Positions 9,082 through 18,418 of a stretch of 64,000 bases of DNA are shown piece by piece. Position 1 is the stretch's first letter. The number at the start of each line of letters is the position of its first letter. Made by a program: the position numbers and the translations under genes. Under the pieces are notes generated by a model, which saw only the letters and a program-made list of their open reading frames with translations, ran no database searches and was not told the DNA's origin. This stretch comes from Chryseobacterium elymi (lineage in GTDB: Bacteria > Bacteroidota > Bacteroidia > Flavobacteriales > Weeksellaceae): contig NZ_QNUH01000009.1 of NCBI RefSeq assembly GCF_003385495.1, forward strand, positions 1 to 64,000, written 5' to 3'.

Positions 9082-10836
9082 TTATACTTTTAAATTTAAT
9101 TTCAGTTCCAGTTCATGGAGTTGCTCGTCAGCAATTGCTGCAGGCGCATCAATCATTACATCACGCCCTGAATTATTTTTAGGGAATGCGATATAATCTC
9201 TGATTACCTCGTTTCCGTCAAGGATTGCTACCAAACGGTCAAATCCGAAAGCCAAACCACCGTGAGGCGGAGCTCCGTATTTGAAGGCGTTCATTAAGAA
9301 TCCAAACTGAGCTTCTGCCTCTTCTTTTGTAAATCCTAAAAGGTCAAACATTTTAGACTGAAGATCTTTATCAAAGATTCTGATAGAGCCGCCACCGATC
9401 TCGTTTCCGTTAAGAACCATATCATAAGCATTGGCTCTTGCTTTACCAGGATCAGTTTCCAGTAAATGAATATCTTCCGGCTTAGGAGATGTGAAAGGGT
9501 GGTGCATGGCGTGATAGCGTCCGCTTTCTTCATCAAATTCCAATAACGGGAAATCTACAACCCAAAGTGGTGCAAATACATCGCCTTTTCTTAATCCTAA
9601 ACGGTTTCCAAGCTCCATTCTCAATGCAGAAAGCTGAGTTCTTACTTTGTGTTCGTTTCCTGAAAGAATTAACATTAAATCGCCTTCTTTCGCTCCGAAT
9701 TTCTCGATGATTTTCGCTAAATCTTCCTCGTTGTAAAATTTATTTACAGAAGAAGTTTTCACCCCGTCATTTTGGAATTTAGCCCAAACCATACCTGAAG
9801 CTCCGATCTGCGGCCGTTTTACCCAGTCAACAAGCTCATCGATTTGTTTTCTTGTGTAATCAGCACATCCTTCAACATTGATTCCGACCACCAATTCTGC
9901 GTCATCAAATATTTTGAAATCTTTTCCTTTTACAAGTTCATTAAGTTCTATAAATTCCATTCCGAAACGGATGTCCGGTTTGTCGTTCCCGTATTTTCTC
10001 ATAGCATCAGCAAAAGTCATTCTTGGGAAAGCCCCGAATTCCTGACCTGTAATATCTTTGATCAGTGTTTTCGTCATTCCTTCAAAAACATTCATCACAT
10101 CTTCCTGATCTACAAAAGCCATTTCGCAATCGATTTGTGTGAATTCCGGCTGTCTGTCGGCTCTCAAATCTTCATCACGGAAGCATTTTACGATCTGGAA
10201 ATATCTGTCCATTCCACCAACCATCAACAATTGTTTGAAAGTTTGCGGAGATTGTGGCAATGCATAAAACTGTCCCGGATTCATTCTGCTCGGAACAACA
10301 AAATCTCTTGCTCCTTCAGGAGTAGATTTGATTAAAACCGGAGTTTCCACTTCAATAAATCCTTCGTCAGAAAGATAGTTTCTTACCTTCTGCGCCATTT
10401 TATGACGGAAGATGAGTTTATCTCTTACCGGAGTCCTTCTGATATCCAAATAACGGTATTTCATTCTTAATTCTTCACCTCCGTCCGTTTCATCTTCAAT
10501 CGTGAAAGGCGGAAGTTGGGATTCATTAAGAACTGTTAGTTTTTCAACCAAAATTTCAATTTCTCCTGTTGGAATATTGGGGTTTTTACTTACTCTTTCT
10601 ATTACCTTTCCTGTAACCTGAATAACGAATTCACGTCCCAGTTTTTTGGCATTTTCCATCAATTCCGCTGTAGAGCGATCCTGATCAAAAACCAACTGGG
10701 TAATTCCGTAACGATCCCGAAGATCTATCCAAATCATAAATCCTTTATCACGAATGGTTTGTACCCATCCTGAAAGTGTAACTTCTTCATTAAGATTTGT
10801 CAGAGATAATTCTCCGTTGGTGTGCGATCGAAACAT
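9082..10836 (-). CDS. aspS: aspartate--tRNA ligase
   Basis: This 584-residue protein is a bacterial-type class II aspartyl-tRNA synthetase. It has an N-terminal OB-fold anticodon-binding domain ([22 protein letters not shown]), motif 2 ([18 protein letters not shown]), the bacterial GAD insertion (around residues 280-420) and motif 3 ([15 protein letters not shown]). It charges tRNA-Asp. The length is normal for the family. A TATCTTTG -7 box on its strand lies at 10898-10905, giving a leader of about 55 bases. Confidence 0.97.
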   Translation of the reverse strand: MFRSHTNGELSLTNLNEEVTLSGWVQTIRDKGFMIWIDLRDRYGITQLVFDQDRSTAELMENAKKLGREFVIQVTGKVIERVSKNPNIPTGEIEILVEKLTVLNESQLPPFTIEDETDGGEELRMKYRYLDIRRTPVRDKLIFRHKMAQKVRNYLSDEGFIEVETPVLIKSTPEGARDFVVPSRMNPGQFYALPQSPQTFKQLLMVGGMDRYFQIVKCFRDEDLRADRQPEFTQIDCEMAFVDQEDVMNVFEGMTKTLIKDITGQEFGAFPRMTFADAMRKYGNDKPDIRFGMEFIELNELVKGKDFKIFDDAELVVGINVEGCADYTRKQIDELVDWVKRPQIGASGMVWAKFQNDGVKTSSVNKFYNEEDLAKIIEKFGAKEGDLMLILSGNEHKVRTQLSALRMELGNRLGLRKGDVFAPLWVVDFPLLEFDEESGRYHAMHHPFTSPKPEDIHLLETDPGKARANAYDMVLNGNEIGGGSIRIFDKDLQSKMFDLLGFTKEEAEAQFGFLMNAFKYGAPPHGGLAFGFDRLVAILDGNEVIRDYIAFPKNNSGRDVMIDAPAAIADEQLHELELKLNLKV

Positions 10837-10897
10837 AATTATTTATTTAAAGTTCAATATTTAAGGTTCAATGTCCTGAGCCTTGAATTTTCGTTTG

Positions 10898-10905
10898 CAA
10901 AGATA
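10898..10905 (-). promoter_or_regulatory. -7 box of aspS
   Basis: The minus strand reads TATCTTTG, matching TAnnTTTG, about 62 bases upstream of the aspS start. Confidence 0.5.
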
Positions 10906-10926
10906 AGATTTTTGAAGGTTCTATAA

Positions 10927-10950
10927 ACAAAAAAACTTCCTTTCGGAAGT
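10927..10950 (-). terminator. terminator of the ankyrin-repeat gene
   Basis: On the minus strand ACTTCC-GAAA-GGAAGT (10950-10935) is followed by a T-rich run, just past the stop at 10978. It is a short stem with a GNRA-type loop. Confidence 0.6.
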
Positions 10951-10977
10951 CTCGTATATTATTTGAGGGCTTTTTAA

Positions 10978-11343
10978 TTAATTATTCGCAGCTCCTTTTT
11001 GTATCAAGAGCTGTACGGTTTGTTCTTTGTTTCCTAATTTAGCTAATGCAAGAGGAGTTTTTCCGTTACATTCTTTATTAATATCTGCCTGGTTGTCCAA
11101 AAGGAATTTAACAATATTGTTTCTACCATAAAGCGAACTGAAGCCTAGTGCGCTGAAAGTCTCATCTTTAAGCGGAAAACATTTGTTATAGTCAGCTTTT
11201 GAAAAATTCTTTTTAAATGAAGCAACATTATCAGATTGAATGGACTGCATCTGAGCTTTGCTTAATGTCTGAGTCTGAGCAGAAAGTATATTGGCAGACG
11301 CTGAGATTACAAGTAGAAAAGCAGTAGAGATTATTTTTTTCAT
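10978..11343 (-). CDS. secreted ankyrin-repeat protein
   Basis: Starting at ATG 11343 gives 121 residues: a signal peptide (MKKIISTAFLLVISASANILSAQ, predicted cleavage after Ala-Gln) and roughly two ankyrin repeats (ALGFSSLYGRNNIVKFLLDNQADIN and GKTPLALAKLGNKEQTVQLLIQKGA). ATGs nine bases or more upstream (for example 11352) are also possible, but they place charged residues before the signal. Ankyrin repeats mediate protein-protein contacts; no partner is visible. A TAGATTTG -7 box on this strand sits at 11366-11373. Confidence 0.75.
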   Translation of the reverse strand: MKKIISTAFLLVISASANILSAQTQTLSKAQMQSIQSDNVASFKKNFSKADYNKCFPLKDETFSALGFSSLYGRNNIVKFLLDNQADINKECNGKTPLALAKLGNKEQTVQLLIQKGAANN

Positions 11344-11421
11344 AAGATTCATTTTAAGAATATACAAATCTAATTTTTTTTTTTGATATGGGTAACTAAA
11401 TTTTTATAAGAATTGAATTTG

Positions 11422-11429
11422 TATTTTTG
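11422..11429 (+). promoter_or_regulatory. -7 box of the MATE exporter gene
   Basis: TATTTTTG matches TAnnTTTG, 27 bases before the ATG at 11456. Confidence 0.45.
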
Positions 11430-11455
11430 GAAATCAGATAATTATTGATTAGAAA

Positions 11456-12850
11456 ATGACAATATATATAGACTTTTTGAAAAGGGCCTTTAGTGGTAAA
11501 GAAGTAGACTATACGAAAATAACCATAAGAAGTGCTGTACTTTTGCTGGCTATTCCTATGATGTTGGAAATGGCTATGGAATCGGTTTTTGCCTTAGTTG
11601 ATCTGTACTTTGTGGGACATTTGAAAGAAAGTGGTTATGCGATCCAGAGTGTTGGTTTAACGGAATCTGTACTTTCAGTAATTTATTCTATTGCCATAGG
11701 GATGAGCATGGCTGCAACAGCTTTGGTAGCACGAAGAATAGGGGAGAAGAATCCCGAACAGGCTTCCAGAAGCGCAGCACAGGTTTTATTGGTTTCGCTT
11801 ATTATTACGTCGATTCTCAGCTTGTTAGGAGTACTATATGCTGAAGAAATTCTAATTCTGATGGGTTCAAAGCCTGAAGCGGCAGCTTATGGAAAAGATT
11901 TTACCAGGATTATGATGGGAAGCAGTGTTATCATTATGCTTTTATTTTTGATCAACGGGATCTTCAGGGGAGCAGGAAATGCAGCTATTGCTATGAAATC
12001 GCTGTGGATCGCCAATATTGTAAACATTATTTTCTGTCCTGTTCTTATTAAAGGTTTTGGGCCTGTTCCTGCAATGGGACTTACCGGGGCAGCCCTGGCA
12101 ACTACGATAGGAAGAAGCATCGGGGTAATTTACCAACTGTACCACCTTTTGGTTGCTGATACCCAAATCCGAATTGCATTATCTTATTTTAACCCTGATT
12201 TTAAGCAGATAAAATCCATTGTAAAAATTGCTACTCCCGGAATTTTCCAGTTTGTAATTGCTTCATGCAGCTGGATCTTTCTAGCACAGTTGGTTGCCAC
12301 TACGGGAGGAGAGAATGCTTCTGCGGGATATCAGACGGCTCTGAGACTGATGATGTTTTTTATGCTTCCTGCCTGGGGATTAAGCAATGCAGCTTCTACA
12401 TTGGTTGGTCAGAATATGGGAGCTAATGAAATGCTGAGAGCGGAACAGTCTGTGATGAAAACAGTAAAATATAATGTGATTTTTATGCTGGTTGTAAGTC
12501 TGATATTTTTCCTACTTGGGGATTTTCTTGTAGGATTTTTTACACAGGAGACGGAGATTAAAACTTTTGCCAAAAATGCATTACACATTATGAGTGTCGG
12601 GTTTATCTTCTATGGAATTGGTATGGTGCTTATCAATGCCTTTAATGGAGCAGGCGACACCTGGACGCCTACTTGGGTGAACTTTTTTGGATTCTGGCTG
12701 TTTCAGATTCCGTTAGCTTATTTTCTTTCCAAACATTTTGGAATGGGGCCTAAAGGGGTATTCATCTCTATTCCTGCTGCGGAAACTTTAATTACCATTG
12801 TTGCTTTTATTTTGTTTAAAAAAGGAAAGTGGAAGACGGTGAAAGTGTGA
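11456..12850 (+). CDS. MATE family efflux transporter
   Basis: The 464-residue protein has about twelve hydrophobic segments arranged as two six-helix halves. It carries MATE-type motifs in each half, such as SAVLLLAIPMMLEMAMESVFALVDLYFVG near the N-terminus and NAASTLVGQNMGANEMLRA around residue 310. MATE carriers expel cationic drugs or metabolites in exchange for Na+ or H+. The substrate is unknown. It is probably monocistronic. A repeat-like region with an inverted repeat follows its stop. Confidence 0.92.
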   Translation: MTIYIDFLKRAFSGKEVDYTKITIRSAVLLLAIPMMLEMAMESVFALVDLYFVGHLKESGYAIQSVGLTESVLSVIYSIAIGMSMAATALVARRIGEKNPEQASRSAAQVLLVSLIITSILSLLGVLYAEEILILMGSKPEAAAYGKDFTRIMMGSSVIIMLLFLINGIFRGAGNAAIAMKSLWIANIVNIIFCPVLIKGFGPVPAMGLTGAALATTIGRSIGVIYQLYHLLVADTQIRIALSYFNPDFKQIKSIVKIATPGIFQFVIASCSWIFLAQLVATTGGENASAGYQTALRLMMFFMLPAWGLSNAASTLVGQNMGANEMLRAEQSVMKTVKYNVIFMLVVSLIFFLLGDFLVGFFTQETEIKTFAKNALHIMSVGFIFYGIGMVLINAFNGAGDTWTPTWVNFFGFWLFQIPLAYFLSKHFGMGPKGVFISIPAAETLITIVAFILFKKGKWKTVKV

Positions 12851-12856
12851 TCGAAA

Positions 12857-13019
12857 ATGAAGCTGGGAGAGGGAGGATGGAATTTAGCGGGAGTCCTGCT
12901 ATCCTTGTCAAGGTTCGAAACCTTGACAAGGATTTCCAAGTGCAAAAATTAATAAAACTGTTTTTAAATCTCCGTTTCTGGCCTCAATAACTTCCATCTT
13001 CCAGCCCAGGCTTCCTTTC
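12857..13019. repeat. MITE-like intergenic repeat with imperfect terminal inverted repeats
   Basis: The left arm (about 12857-12885, GAAGCTGGGAGAGGGAGGAT) is roughly the inverse complement of the right arm (about 12990-13019, CTTCCATCTTCCAGCCCAGG). The right part shares AATAACTTCC and AGGCTTCCTT (12986-12995 and 13008-13017) with a second element at 36438-36463. A 33-base palindrome sits in the middle. No reading frame of its own. Confidence 0.5.
12901..12933. repeat. 33-base palindrome, nested inverted repeat
   Basis: ATCCTTGTCAAGGTT (12901-12915) is perfectly complementary to AACCTTGACAAGGAT (12919-12933) across a CGA loop. Each arm contains an 11-base hyphenated palindrome of its own (CCTTG-T-CAAGG). 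No T-tract follows, so a role as terminator is less likely than a REP-type repeat. Confidence 0.6.
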
Positions 13020-13115
13020 TTTTGTCTCGATTTTATAAAAATTTTAACAGCCTCAATTTTTTTGATGTATACTATATTGCTTAATTTAGTACTTAACCAA
13101 TAAATATGTATCACT

Positions 13116-13235
13116 ATGGGAAAAGGAGACAAAAAATCAAGAAGAGGGAAAATCAATGCGGGAAGCTATGGTAAAAGAAGGCCCAGAAAGGCTTCTAAGT
13201 CAGTTGGTTCTTCTGAGAATAAAGCGAAGAGCTGA
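13116..13235 (+). CDS. 30S ribosomal protein THX
   Basis: This 39-residue frame begins MGKGDKKSRRGKINAGSYGK and continues RRPRKAS, which matches the very basic THX (Thx/PSRP family) peptide that sits in the head of the 30S subunit in Thermus and in Bacteroidota. It is far below the usual ORF length cut-off. A strong terminator follows it at once (13240-13272). Confidence 0.88.
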   Translation: MGKGDKKSRRGKINAGSYGKRRPRKASKSVGSSENKAKS

Positions 13236-13239
13236 AAAT

Positions 13240-13272
13240 AAAAAGGCTGAAGATCAAACTTCAGCCTTTTTC
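13240..13272. terminator. bidirectional terminator between THX and the DUF937 gene
   Basis: AAAAAGGCTGAAG (13240-13252) pairs with CTTCAGCCTTTTT (13259-13271) across ATCAAA. It serves the plus-strand THX gene and, in reverse, the minus-strand DUF937 gene. Confidence 0.85.
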
Positions 13273-13288
13273 AATATACAAAATTAAA

Positions 13289-13945
13289 TTATTTTCCTCC
13301 TAAAAGGTTACCAAGGATACTTCCTAATCCGCCTCCCTGTTGCTGTTGCTGTCCGCCTCCGCCAAGTACGCTTCCTAAGATGTCGTTAAGGGGATTTCCT
13401 CCGGACTGAGCCTGACCACCTCCTAAAACGCTTCCCAAAATGTCATTTAAAGGATTGGATTGCTGTTCCTGGGCCTGGTTAGATGCATTTCCAAGAATTC
13501 CGCCTAAAAGATCTCCTAATCCTCCGGCTCCTACATTATTCTGTTGTTTCTCTTTACCGATATATCCCATAATTACCGGAGCAAGCATCGCTAAAATAGG
13601 TCCTATTTTATCAATAGAGATACCTGTATTTTGAGAAAGCTGATTTTCTACGGTGCTTTTTTGCCCGCCAAAAATATGATCAAGAATAGATCCTCCTTCG
13701 GCCTGTCTGGCTTCAGCTTGTGAAGCATCATCTAGAATACTTCCGTCGTGGTCTTTATCTAATGCGTTATTTAAAGCTTCTGCTTCATTAGCATCCTGAG
13801 ACTTTTTTCTAAGATAAGAAATAACCAAAGGTGCAGCTACTGCCAATAAGGCTATAATTTGGTTTCTGCTGATTCCGAATTTGTTTTCTGCCTGTTCAGC
13901 AACCTGATTGCTGGTGTTACCTGTAAGTAGGTCGATTAAACTCAT
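13289..13945 (-). CDS. DUF937 domain protein
   Basis: Starting at ATG 13945 gives 218 residues beginning MSLIDLLTGNTSNQVAEQAE. Two DUF937-type segments (residues 1-45 and around 95-130, GISIDKIGPILAMLAPVIMGYIGK) are joined by a charged linker (DKDHDGSILDD). The C-terminal third is built from Gly/Gln-rich repeats with two near-identical NPLNDILGSVLGGG copies. The function of DUF937 is unknown. The earlier in-frame start at 13987 adds an unlikely hydrophobic stretch. It is monocistronic. Confidence 0.82.
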   Translation of the reverse strand: MSLIDLLTGNTSNQVAEQAENKFGISRNQIIALLAVAAPLVISYLRKKSQDANEAEALNNALDKDHDGSILDDASQAEARQAEGGSILDHIFGGQKSTVENQLSQNTGISIDKIGPILAMLAPVIMGYIGKEKQQNNVGAGGLGDLLGGILGNASNQAQEQQSNPLNDILGSVLGGGQAQSGGNPLNDILGSVLGGGGQQQQQGGGLGSILGNLLGGK

Positions 13946-14026
13946 GTTTGTGTTTATTTTAAATATTAAGTAAACCAAAGATATCAAAAAATGTGATTCA
14001 CGAAATTTTCTAGCTCACAATTATTG

Positions 14027-15286
14027 TTAAAGTTTTTTGATCTCCTCTTCCGTATATCCTTTACTTTTTAGCAGTTCTATATAATCTTTTGCTCCATTAA
14101 TCATCCAGTGCATCGGATCAGGTGACTTCTTTTTTTCAATAATGAATTTCAGAATACCTACATTATTATTCATCCAGGGAACCAGATAATAATCTAGCCC
14201 ACCTTTATACTTTTTAGCCTCATGAAAATTTCTTCCCGGTTCTGTTAGAAATGCCGCTTTATAGGTGGCGTAATATCCTAAAGGAATCAAAAGACATATC
14301 CATGAAAATCTTTTCAGTGAGGAATATTTTGGTAGTGCAAGTCCATATCCTATGGAAAGCGCAAAAATCATATTGAAAGGAATGAAAAATACATAATTGT
14401 CTGAAACAGCATAGAAAGTAGAGAAACCATAGACACATACAGCTGCAGTGAAGAATACAAAAAATATCTTTTTATCTGATGTGTATAAATGTATCATGCC
14501 AATGATCCCGAAAATGATAAAGATATTAAAGTTGTAAATTAAATAACCTACAGATTGTACAAAATCTATCAAATACTGTTTTGGTGTTTTCTTGAATGTA
14601 TCTTGTATCCAGTGCCCACCTTCTGCAGTATACGGCGAATATAACGGAAGCCCTTGAGAAACATTTAAAATGGTTATCGACAGGAAAAGAAATAAAAATA
14701 TAAAAAGCGAAGAGTAAGCATATTTTTTTTCTTCTTTAAAATAGTATAGAAAAACTAATAGAGCTGGAATCAATAGTATATTCTGAATATGCAGCCATAG
14801 ACTTAATCCTAAAAATAGACCGCTTAATATAATGTAATTCTTCTTATTTTCTGTAAAGCTTTTTACCATTGAAAAAAAGAAAAGGCTGATCCATAATGAA
14901 TTGTAGGTATATACTTCTACAATCTCAGCATTTCTCCAAAAAGAAAAACTTAATCCGAAAACAATTGCTGCCGTGATAGAAGCCCATTCTTTTTTAGTAA
15001 TGCTTTTTAAAGTAAGATAAATAACGGATACTGTAGCAGAAGCAGAACCAATAATTAAGAGCCTGCTTGCGGCAATTGCATCAAGTCCTGTAATATCTTT
15101 GATCAGAATGCCTGTATTCACATAAAGAAAATGGGTAATGGCAGTAGCAACTGTTGCATATTTACCCAATTCAACCGTATGTACAAAACCCACGCAGTCG
15201 GCAAACGGAATTCTTGTAAAACTCCCGGCATAATAAATGGCTAAAAAAATGAAAAATAAAAATACTGCGTATAAATTTTTAAACAT
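14027..15286 (-). CDS. polytopic membrane protein, DUF2723-like (possible glycosyltransferase)
   Basis: The 419-residue protein has about ten hydrophobic helices. An acidic residue after the first helix (RIPFADCVGFVH) and the motif FSFWRNAEIVEVYTYNSLW resemble DUF2723 proteins, the family that includes the TMEM260 O-mannosyltransferases and uses polyprenyl-phosphate sugars. It is shorter than many DUF2723 proteins and I cannot confirm the activity. It lies 3 bases downstream of the DUF2480 gene, so the two are probably co-transcribed. Confidence 0.6.
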   Translation of the reverse strand: MFKNLYAVFLFFIFLAIYYAGSFTRIPFADCVGFVHTVELGKYATVATAITHFLYVNTGILIKDITGLDAIAASRLLIIGSASATVSVIYLTLKSITKKEWASITAAIVFGLSFSFWRNAEIVEVYTYNSLWISLFFFSMVKSFTENKKNYIILSGLFLGLSLWLHIQNILLIPALLVFLYYFKEEKKYAYSSLFIFLFLFLSITILNVSQGLPLYSPYTAEGGHWIQDTFKKTPKQYLIDFVQSVGYLIYNFNIFIIFGIIGMIHLYTSDKKIFFVFFTAAVCVYGFSTFYAVSDNYVFFIPFNMIFALSIGYGLALPKYSSLKRFSWICLLIPLGYYATYKAAFLTEPGRNFHEAKKYKGGLDYYLVPWMNNNVGILKFIIEKKKSPDPMHWMINGAKDYIELLKSKGYTEEEIKKL

Positions 15287-15289
15287 ATA

Positions 15290-15799
15290 TTAATTCTTTA
15301 CAATAGGGACATTGGAACAGGCTTCACCAAACATCAGAGACTTAACTATGGGTTTCAGTTGTTCAACCAGTTCTATATATGCATTTTCAGGGATTTCTTT
15401 GTCAGAGCAACCTTTTACAAGAACTCTTTTACCTCTCATATCTTCAAAATCGTAAGTCTGGATAGCATTGTGCATCAGGATCACTTCCAGGTCTTCACGG
15501 TTTCCGAAGACGATCTTTTTAGCAACGTCCGTAAGCTTGGCGGTTAATACAAAATAAGCCCACAGTGGAACAATAGTATCCACAGAATTGTAAATATATA
15601 TATAAGCGTCTTTATACTCATCAGTATTGATGGTGTCTACCTTCTCTCTGAAATCTTTTTCTTTCAGAATTATTTCCTGAAAAAGGAAATCTTTAAGATC
15701 AATACCCTTTCTTATTCCTTTAGGAACCAGAGTAGATAGGTCGAAATTCACAAGGCCGCTTTCAGCAACTTTATTTCGGATTTCAAATTCTTCTGACAT
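15290..15799 (-). CDS. DUF2480 family protein
   Basis: The 169-residue soluble protein beginning MSEEFEIRNKVAESGLVNFDL has the DUF2480 hallmarks as I remember them (DLSTLVPKGIRKGIDLKDFLFQ, DAYIYIYNSVDTIVPLWAYF, and GCSDKEIPENAYIELVEQLKP). The family is restricted to Bacteroidota and of unknown function. It is divergent from lpxB with about 80 bases between start codons. Confidence 0.8.
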   Translation of the reverse strand: MSEEFEIRNKVAESGLVNFDLSTLVPKGIRKGIDLKDFLFQEIILKEKDFREKVDTINTDEYKDAYIYIYNSVDTIVPLWAYFVLTAKLTDVAKKIVFGNREDLEVILMHNAIQTYDFEDMRGKRVLVKGCSDKEIPENAYIELVEQLKPIVKSLMFGEACSNVPIVKN

Positions 15800-15809
15800 T
15801 TTTTATCAT

Positions 15810-15817
15810 TATCTTTG
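15810..15817 (+). promoter_or_regulatory. -7 box of lpxB
   Basis: TATCTTTG matches TAnnTTTG and lies about 60 bases upstream of the lpxB ATG at 15878. On the opposite strand TAAATTTG (15820-15827) could serve the DUF2480 gene. Confidence 0.45.
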
Positions 15818-15877
15818 GACAAATTTACAAATTAAGATCAAGTAAACCTTAATTTGTTCTCTATCCTTACTATAGAA

Positions 15878-16981
15878 ATGAAGTATTATATTATTGCAGG
15901 AGAAGCTTCCGGTGATCTGCATGGAAGTAACTTAATGAAAGCCCTTAAACAGAAAGATCCGCAGGCGGAAATAAGGTTCTGGGGTGGTGATCTTATGAAA
16001 ACACAGGGAGGAACACTGGTAAAACACTACCGTGATCTGGCATTTATGGGTTTTCTGGAAGTCGCTATGAATTTAAGGACCATCCTCAACAATATCAAAT
16101 TCTGTAAGGAAGATATCAGAAAAAACAAACCCGATATTCTTATTCTGGTTGATTATCCCGGATTTAATTTAAGAATTGCAAAATTTGCAAAGGAACTCGG
16201 GATAAAAGTGGTCTATTATATTTCTCCACAGCTCTGGGCCTGGAAAGAAGGCAGGGTAGAGATTATTAAAAAATATGTAGACGAAATGATGGTCATTCTT
16301 CCTTTTGAAGAGGATTTTTATAAAGGGCATGGTGTTCATTCCCATTTTGTAGGACATCCGCTTCTTGATGCGATCGCCGGACTGAATGATATCAATGTTG
16401 AAGAATTTAAAAAAGAAAACGGCCTTAATGAAAAAGAAATTATTGCACTTCTTCCCGGTTCCAGAAAACAGGAAGTAGAGAAAATGCTTGAAATCATGCT
16501 TTCCGTGAGACCGCATTTTAAAGATTACCAGTTTGTCATTGCCGGTGCACCAAGTCTTCCGAAAGAATTCTATCAGAAGTATGTAGATGATAACGTTCAT
16601 TTTGTTTCCAACAGAACATACGACCTGCTGAGGTGCTCGAAAGCAGCTTTAGTAACTTCAGGAACAGCGACACTGGAAACCGCCTTGCTTAATGTTCCGG
16701 AAGTGGTTTGCTACCGTGGAAGCAAAATCTCTTACGCCATTGCAAAAAGACTCGTAAAAAACATCAAATATATTTCTCTGGTCAACCTGATCATGGACAG
16801 AGAAGTGGTAAAAGAACTGATCCAAACCGACCTGAATACCAAAAACCTTGTAGAAGAGCTCAATAAAATGATAGAAGGGGGAAAAAGAAATCAGGTTTTG
16901 GCAGATTATAATCTTTTAAGAGAAAAGCTCGGTGGAAAAGGAGCCAGTGAAAAAGCTGCTGAGGTAATTTTAAGTATTTAA
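15878..16981 (+). CDS. lpxB: lipid-A-disaccharide synthase
   Basis: ATG at 15878 gives MKYYIIAGEASGDLHGSNLM, the conserved LpxB N-terminus, and 367 residues. The GT19 core is intact (FMGFLEVAMNLRTI, LVDYPGFNLRIA, YISPQLWAWKEGR, FVGHPLLD, LLPGSRKQEV, VTSGTATLETAL). LpxB joins UDP-2,3-diacylglucosamine and lipid X in the Raetz pathway at the inner membrane. A start 24 bases upstream in the same frame would add residues not seen in the family. Confidence 0.97.
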   Translation: MKYYIIAGEASGDLHGSNLMKALKQKDPQAEIRFWGGDLMKTQGGTLVKHYRDLAFMGFLEVAMNLRTILNNIKFCKEDIRKNKPDILILVDYPGFNLRIAKFAKELGIKVVYYISPQLWAWKEGRVEIIKKYVDEMMVILPFEEDFYKGHGVHSHFVGHPLLDAIAGLNDINVEEFKKENGLNEKEIIALLPGSRKQEVEKMLEIMLSVRPHFKDYQFVIAGAPSLPKEFYQKYVDDNVHFVSNRTYDLLRCSKAALVTSGTATLETALLNVPEVVCYRGSKISYAIAKRLVKNIKYISLVNLIMDREVVKELIQTDLNTKNLVEELNKMIEGGKRNQVLADYNLLREKLGGKGASEKAAEVILSI

Positions 16982-17056
16982 TTACTCTTCTGAATGATCT
17001 TGCTTCTAAGGCTCACCTGGGGCTGAATAAATTTATAGATTTTAATTTTTTAGCAA

Positions 17057-18148
17057 ATGAATTTTTTTAAAAGCTTTCTGGTATTCATCTTATTAACCTT
17101 CATTTTACCGAAAAGTTTTGCTCAAAACGGCAAATCCAGGGATAAGGTTCAGATCTTCTATTATGGATGGTACGGAAACCCTGAGGTTGACGGAAAGTAT
17201 GATCATTGGAATCATGATATCCTGCCTCACTGGAGCAATCCGAAATGGAATAACTTAGGGAACTACAAAGGCGCAGATGATATTGGTGCTAATTTCTATC
17301 CCGCTTTGGGAAACTACAGCTCGAATGATCCTGCAATCATTAAAAAGCATATGAAAATGATCCAGGAATCTGGTGTTGGTGTGGTTGTTTTAAGCTGGCT
17401 GGGGAAAGATTCATTTGTTGATAAGAGTATTACCAAATATTTGAATATAGCAGACCAATTTAATTTAAAGATTGCTTTTCACATAGAACCGTTTTACAAA
17501 AATATAACCGAACTTAGAGAACAACTTTCTTATCTGGTGAAAACCTATTCCCATCATAATGCCTTTTACAAGAAAGAAGGAAAACCATTGTACTATGTTT
17601 ATGATAGTTATAAAATTTCACCGTCAGAATGGTCAGAGCTCCTTTCTGAAAACGGAAGAAAAACTGTTCGGAAAACAGAATTAGATGGACTTTACATAGG
17701 ATTATGGGTTGAAAAAGAACACTCAGATTTTTTTGAGAAATCCGGTTTCAATGGTTTTTATACCTACTTTGCCAGCGACGGTTTTGTTTTTGGAAGTACA
17801 ACTTCCAATTGGAGCTATCTTTCCAAATATGCAAAAGACCGGAACCTTATTTTCATACCTTGTGTAGGTCCGGGTTATTCCGATACCAGAATAAGACCCT
17901 GGAATGAAGTCAATTTCAAAAGCCGGGAAAACGGAAAATATTATGAAAGAATGTTTGATGCAGCCACAGAAGTAAATCCGGATTTTATCGGGATCACTTC
18001 TTTCAACGAATGGCATGAAGGAACACAGATAGAACCTGCGATCCCTAAAAAATCTGGAAATTTCAAATATGAAGACTACGGAAAAGATTCCTGGTTCTAC
18101 ATAAAAGAAACGAAACGCTTGACAGAATATTTTTTAAGCGGTAAATAA
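17057..18148 (+). CDS. secreted GH99-like glycoside hydrolase
   Basis: The 363-residue protein starts with a signal peptide ending in FAQ. The body resembles family GH99 (endo-alpha-mannosidase/endomannanase): the early FYYGWYGNPEVDG, then HIEPFY, LYIGLWVEKEH and the late SFNEWHEGTQIEPA with likely catalytic acids. The substrate cannot be set from sequence; mannan-type or bacterial cell-surface glycans are possible. It follows lpxB by 75 bases on the same strand, but that is not enough to argue a shared role. Confidence 0.75.
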   Translation: MNFFKSFLVFILLTFILPKSFAQNGKSRDKVQIFYYGWYGNPEVDGKYDHWNHDILPHWSNPKWNNLGNYKGADDIGANFYPALGNYSSNDPAIIKKHMKMIQESGVGVVVLSWLGKDSFVDKSITKYLNIADQFNLKIAFHIEPFYKNITELREQLSYLVKTYSHHNAFYKKEGKPLYYVYDSYKISPSEWSELLSENGRKTVRKTELDGLYIGLWVEKEHSDFFEKSGFNGFYTYFASDGFVFGSTTSNWSYLSKYAKDRNLIFIPCVGPGYSDTRIRPWNEVNFKSRENGKYYERMFDAATEVNPDFIGITSFNEWHEGTQIEPAIPKKSGNFKYEDYGKDSWFYIKETKRLTEYFLSGK

Positions 18149-18245
18149 TCCGGAGAATTACCTTTTATAAGATGGGTATATTTACGAAAGAAAATATTAC
18201 ATTAAAAATTTTAATGAAATTGCTGTAGTATGCAGTTTTTTATAC

Positions 18246-18275
18246 AAAGCTATCTTTTGCAGATGGCTTTTTCTT
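18246..18275 (+). terminator. terminator of the GH99-like gene
   Basis: AAAGCTATCT (18246-18255) pairs with AGATGGCTTT (18261-18270, one G-U pair), followed by a T-rich run. Confidence 0.65.
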
Positions 18276-18418
18276 TTTCATTTATAACCGGATTTCATAG
18301 TAAATAATCAAGCCATATATTACTCATTTAATGATAAATAACACTTTAGTTCTGCAAAATCTGTGTTACTTAATAATCAAATGAATTAATTACTTTTTTG
18401 GTTATAAATATACACAGT

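Noticed and set aside
9844..10335. 163-codon plus-strand frame inside aspS
   Set aside because: Antisense shadow of aspS with no family resemblance or promoter.
12901..12933. GGTTCGAAACC as a tRNA T-arm
   Set aside because: No acceptor, D or anticodon arms around it; the sequence is a simple palindrome.
12908..13156. 82-codon minus-strand frame downstream of the MATE gene
   Set aside because: It lies across a palindromic repeat and opposite the THX gene; no family match.
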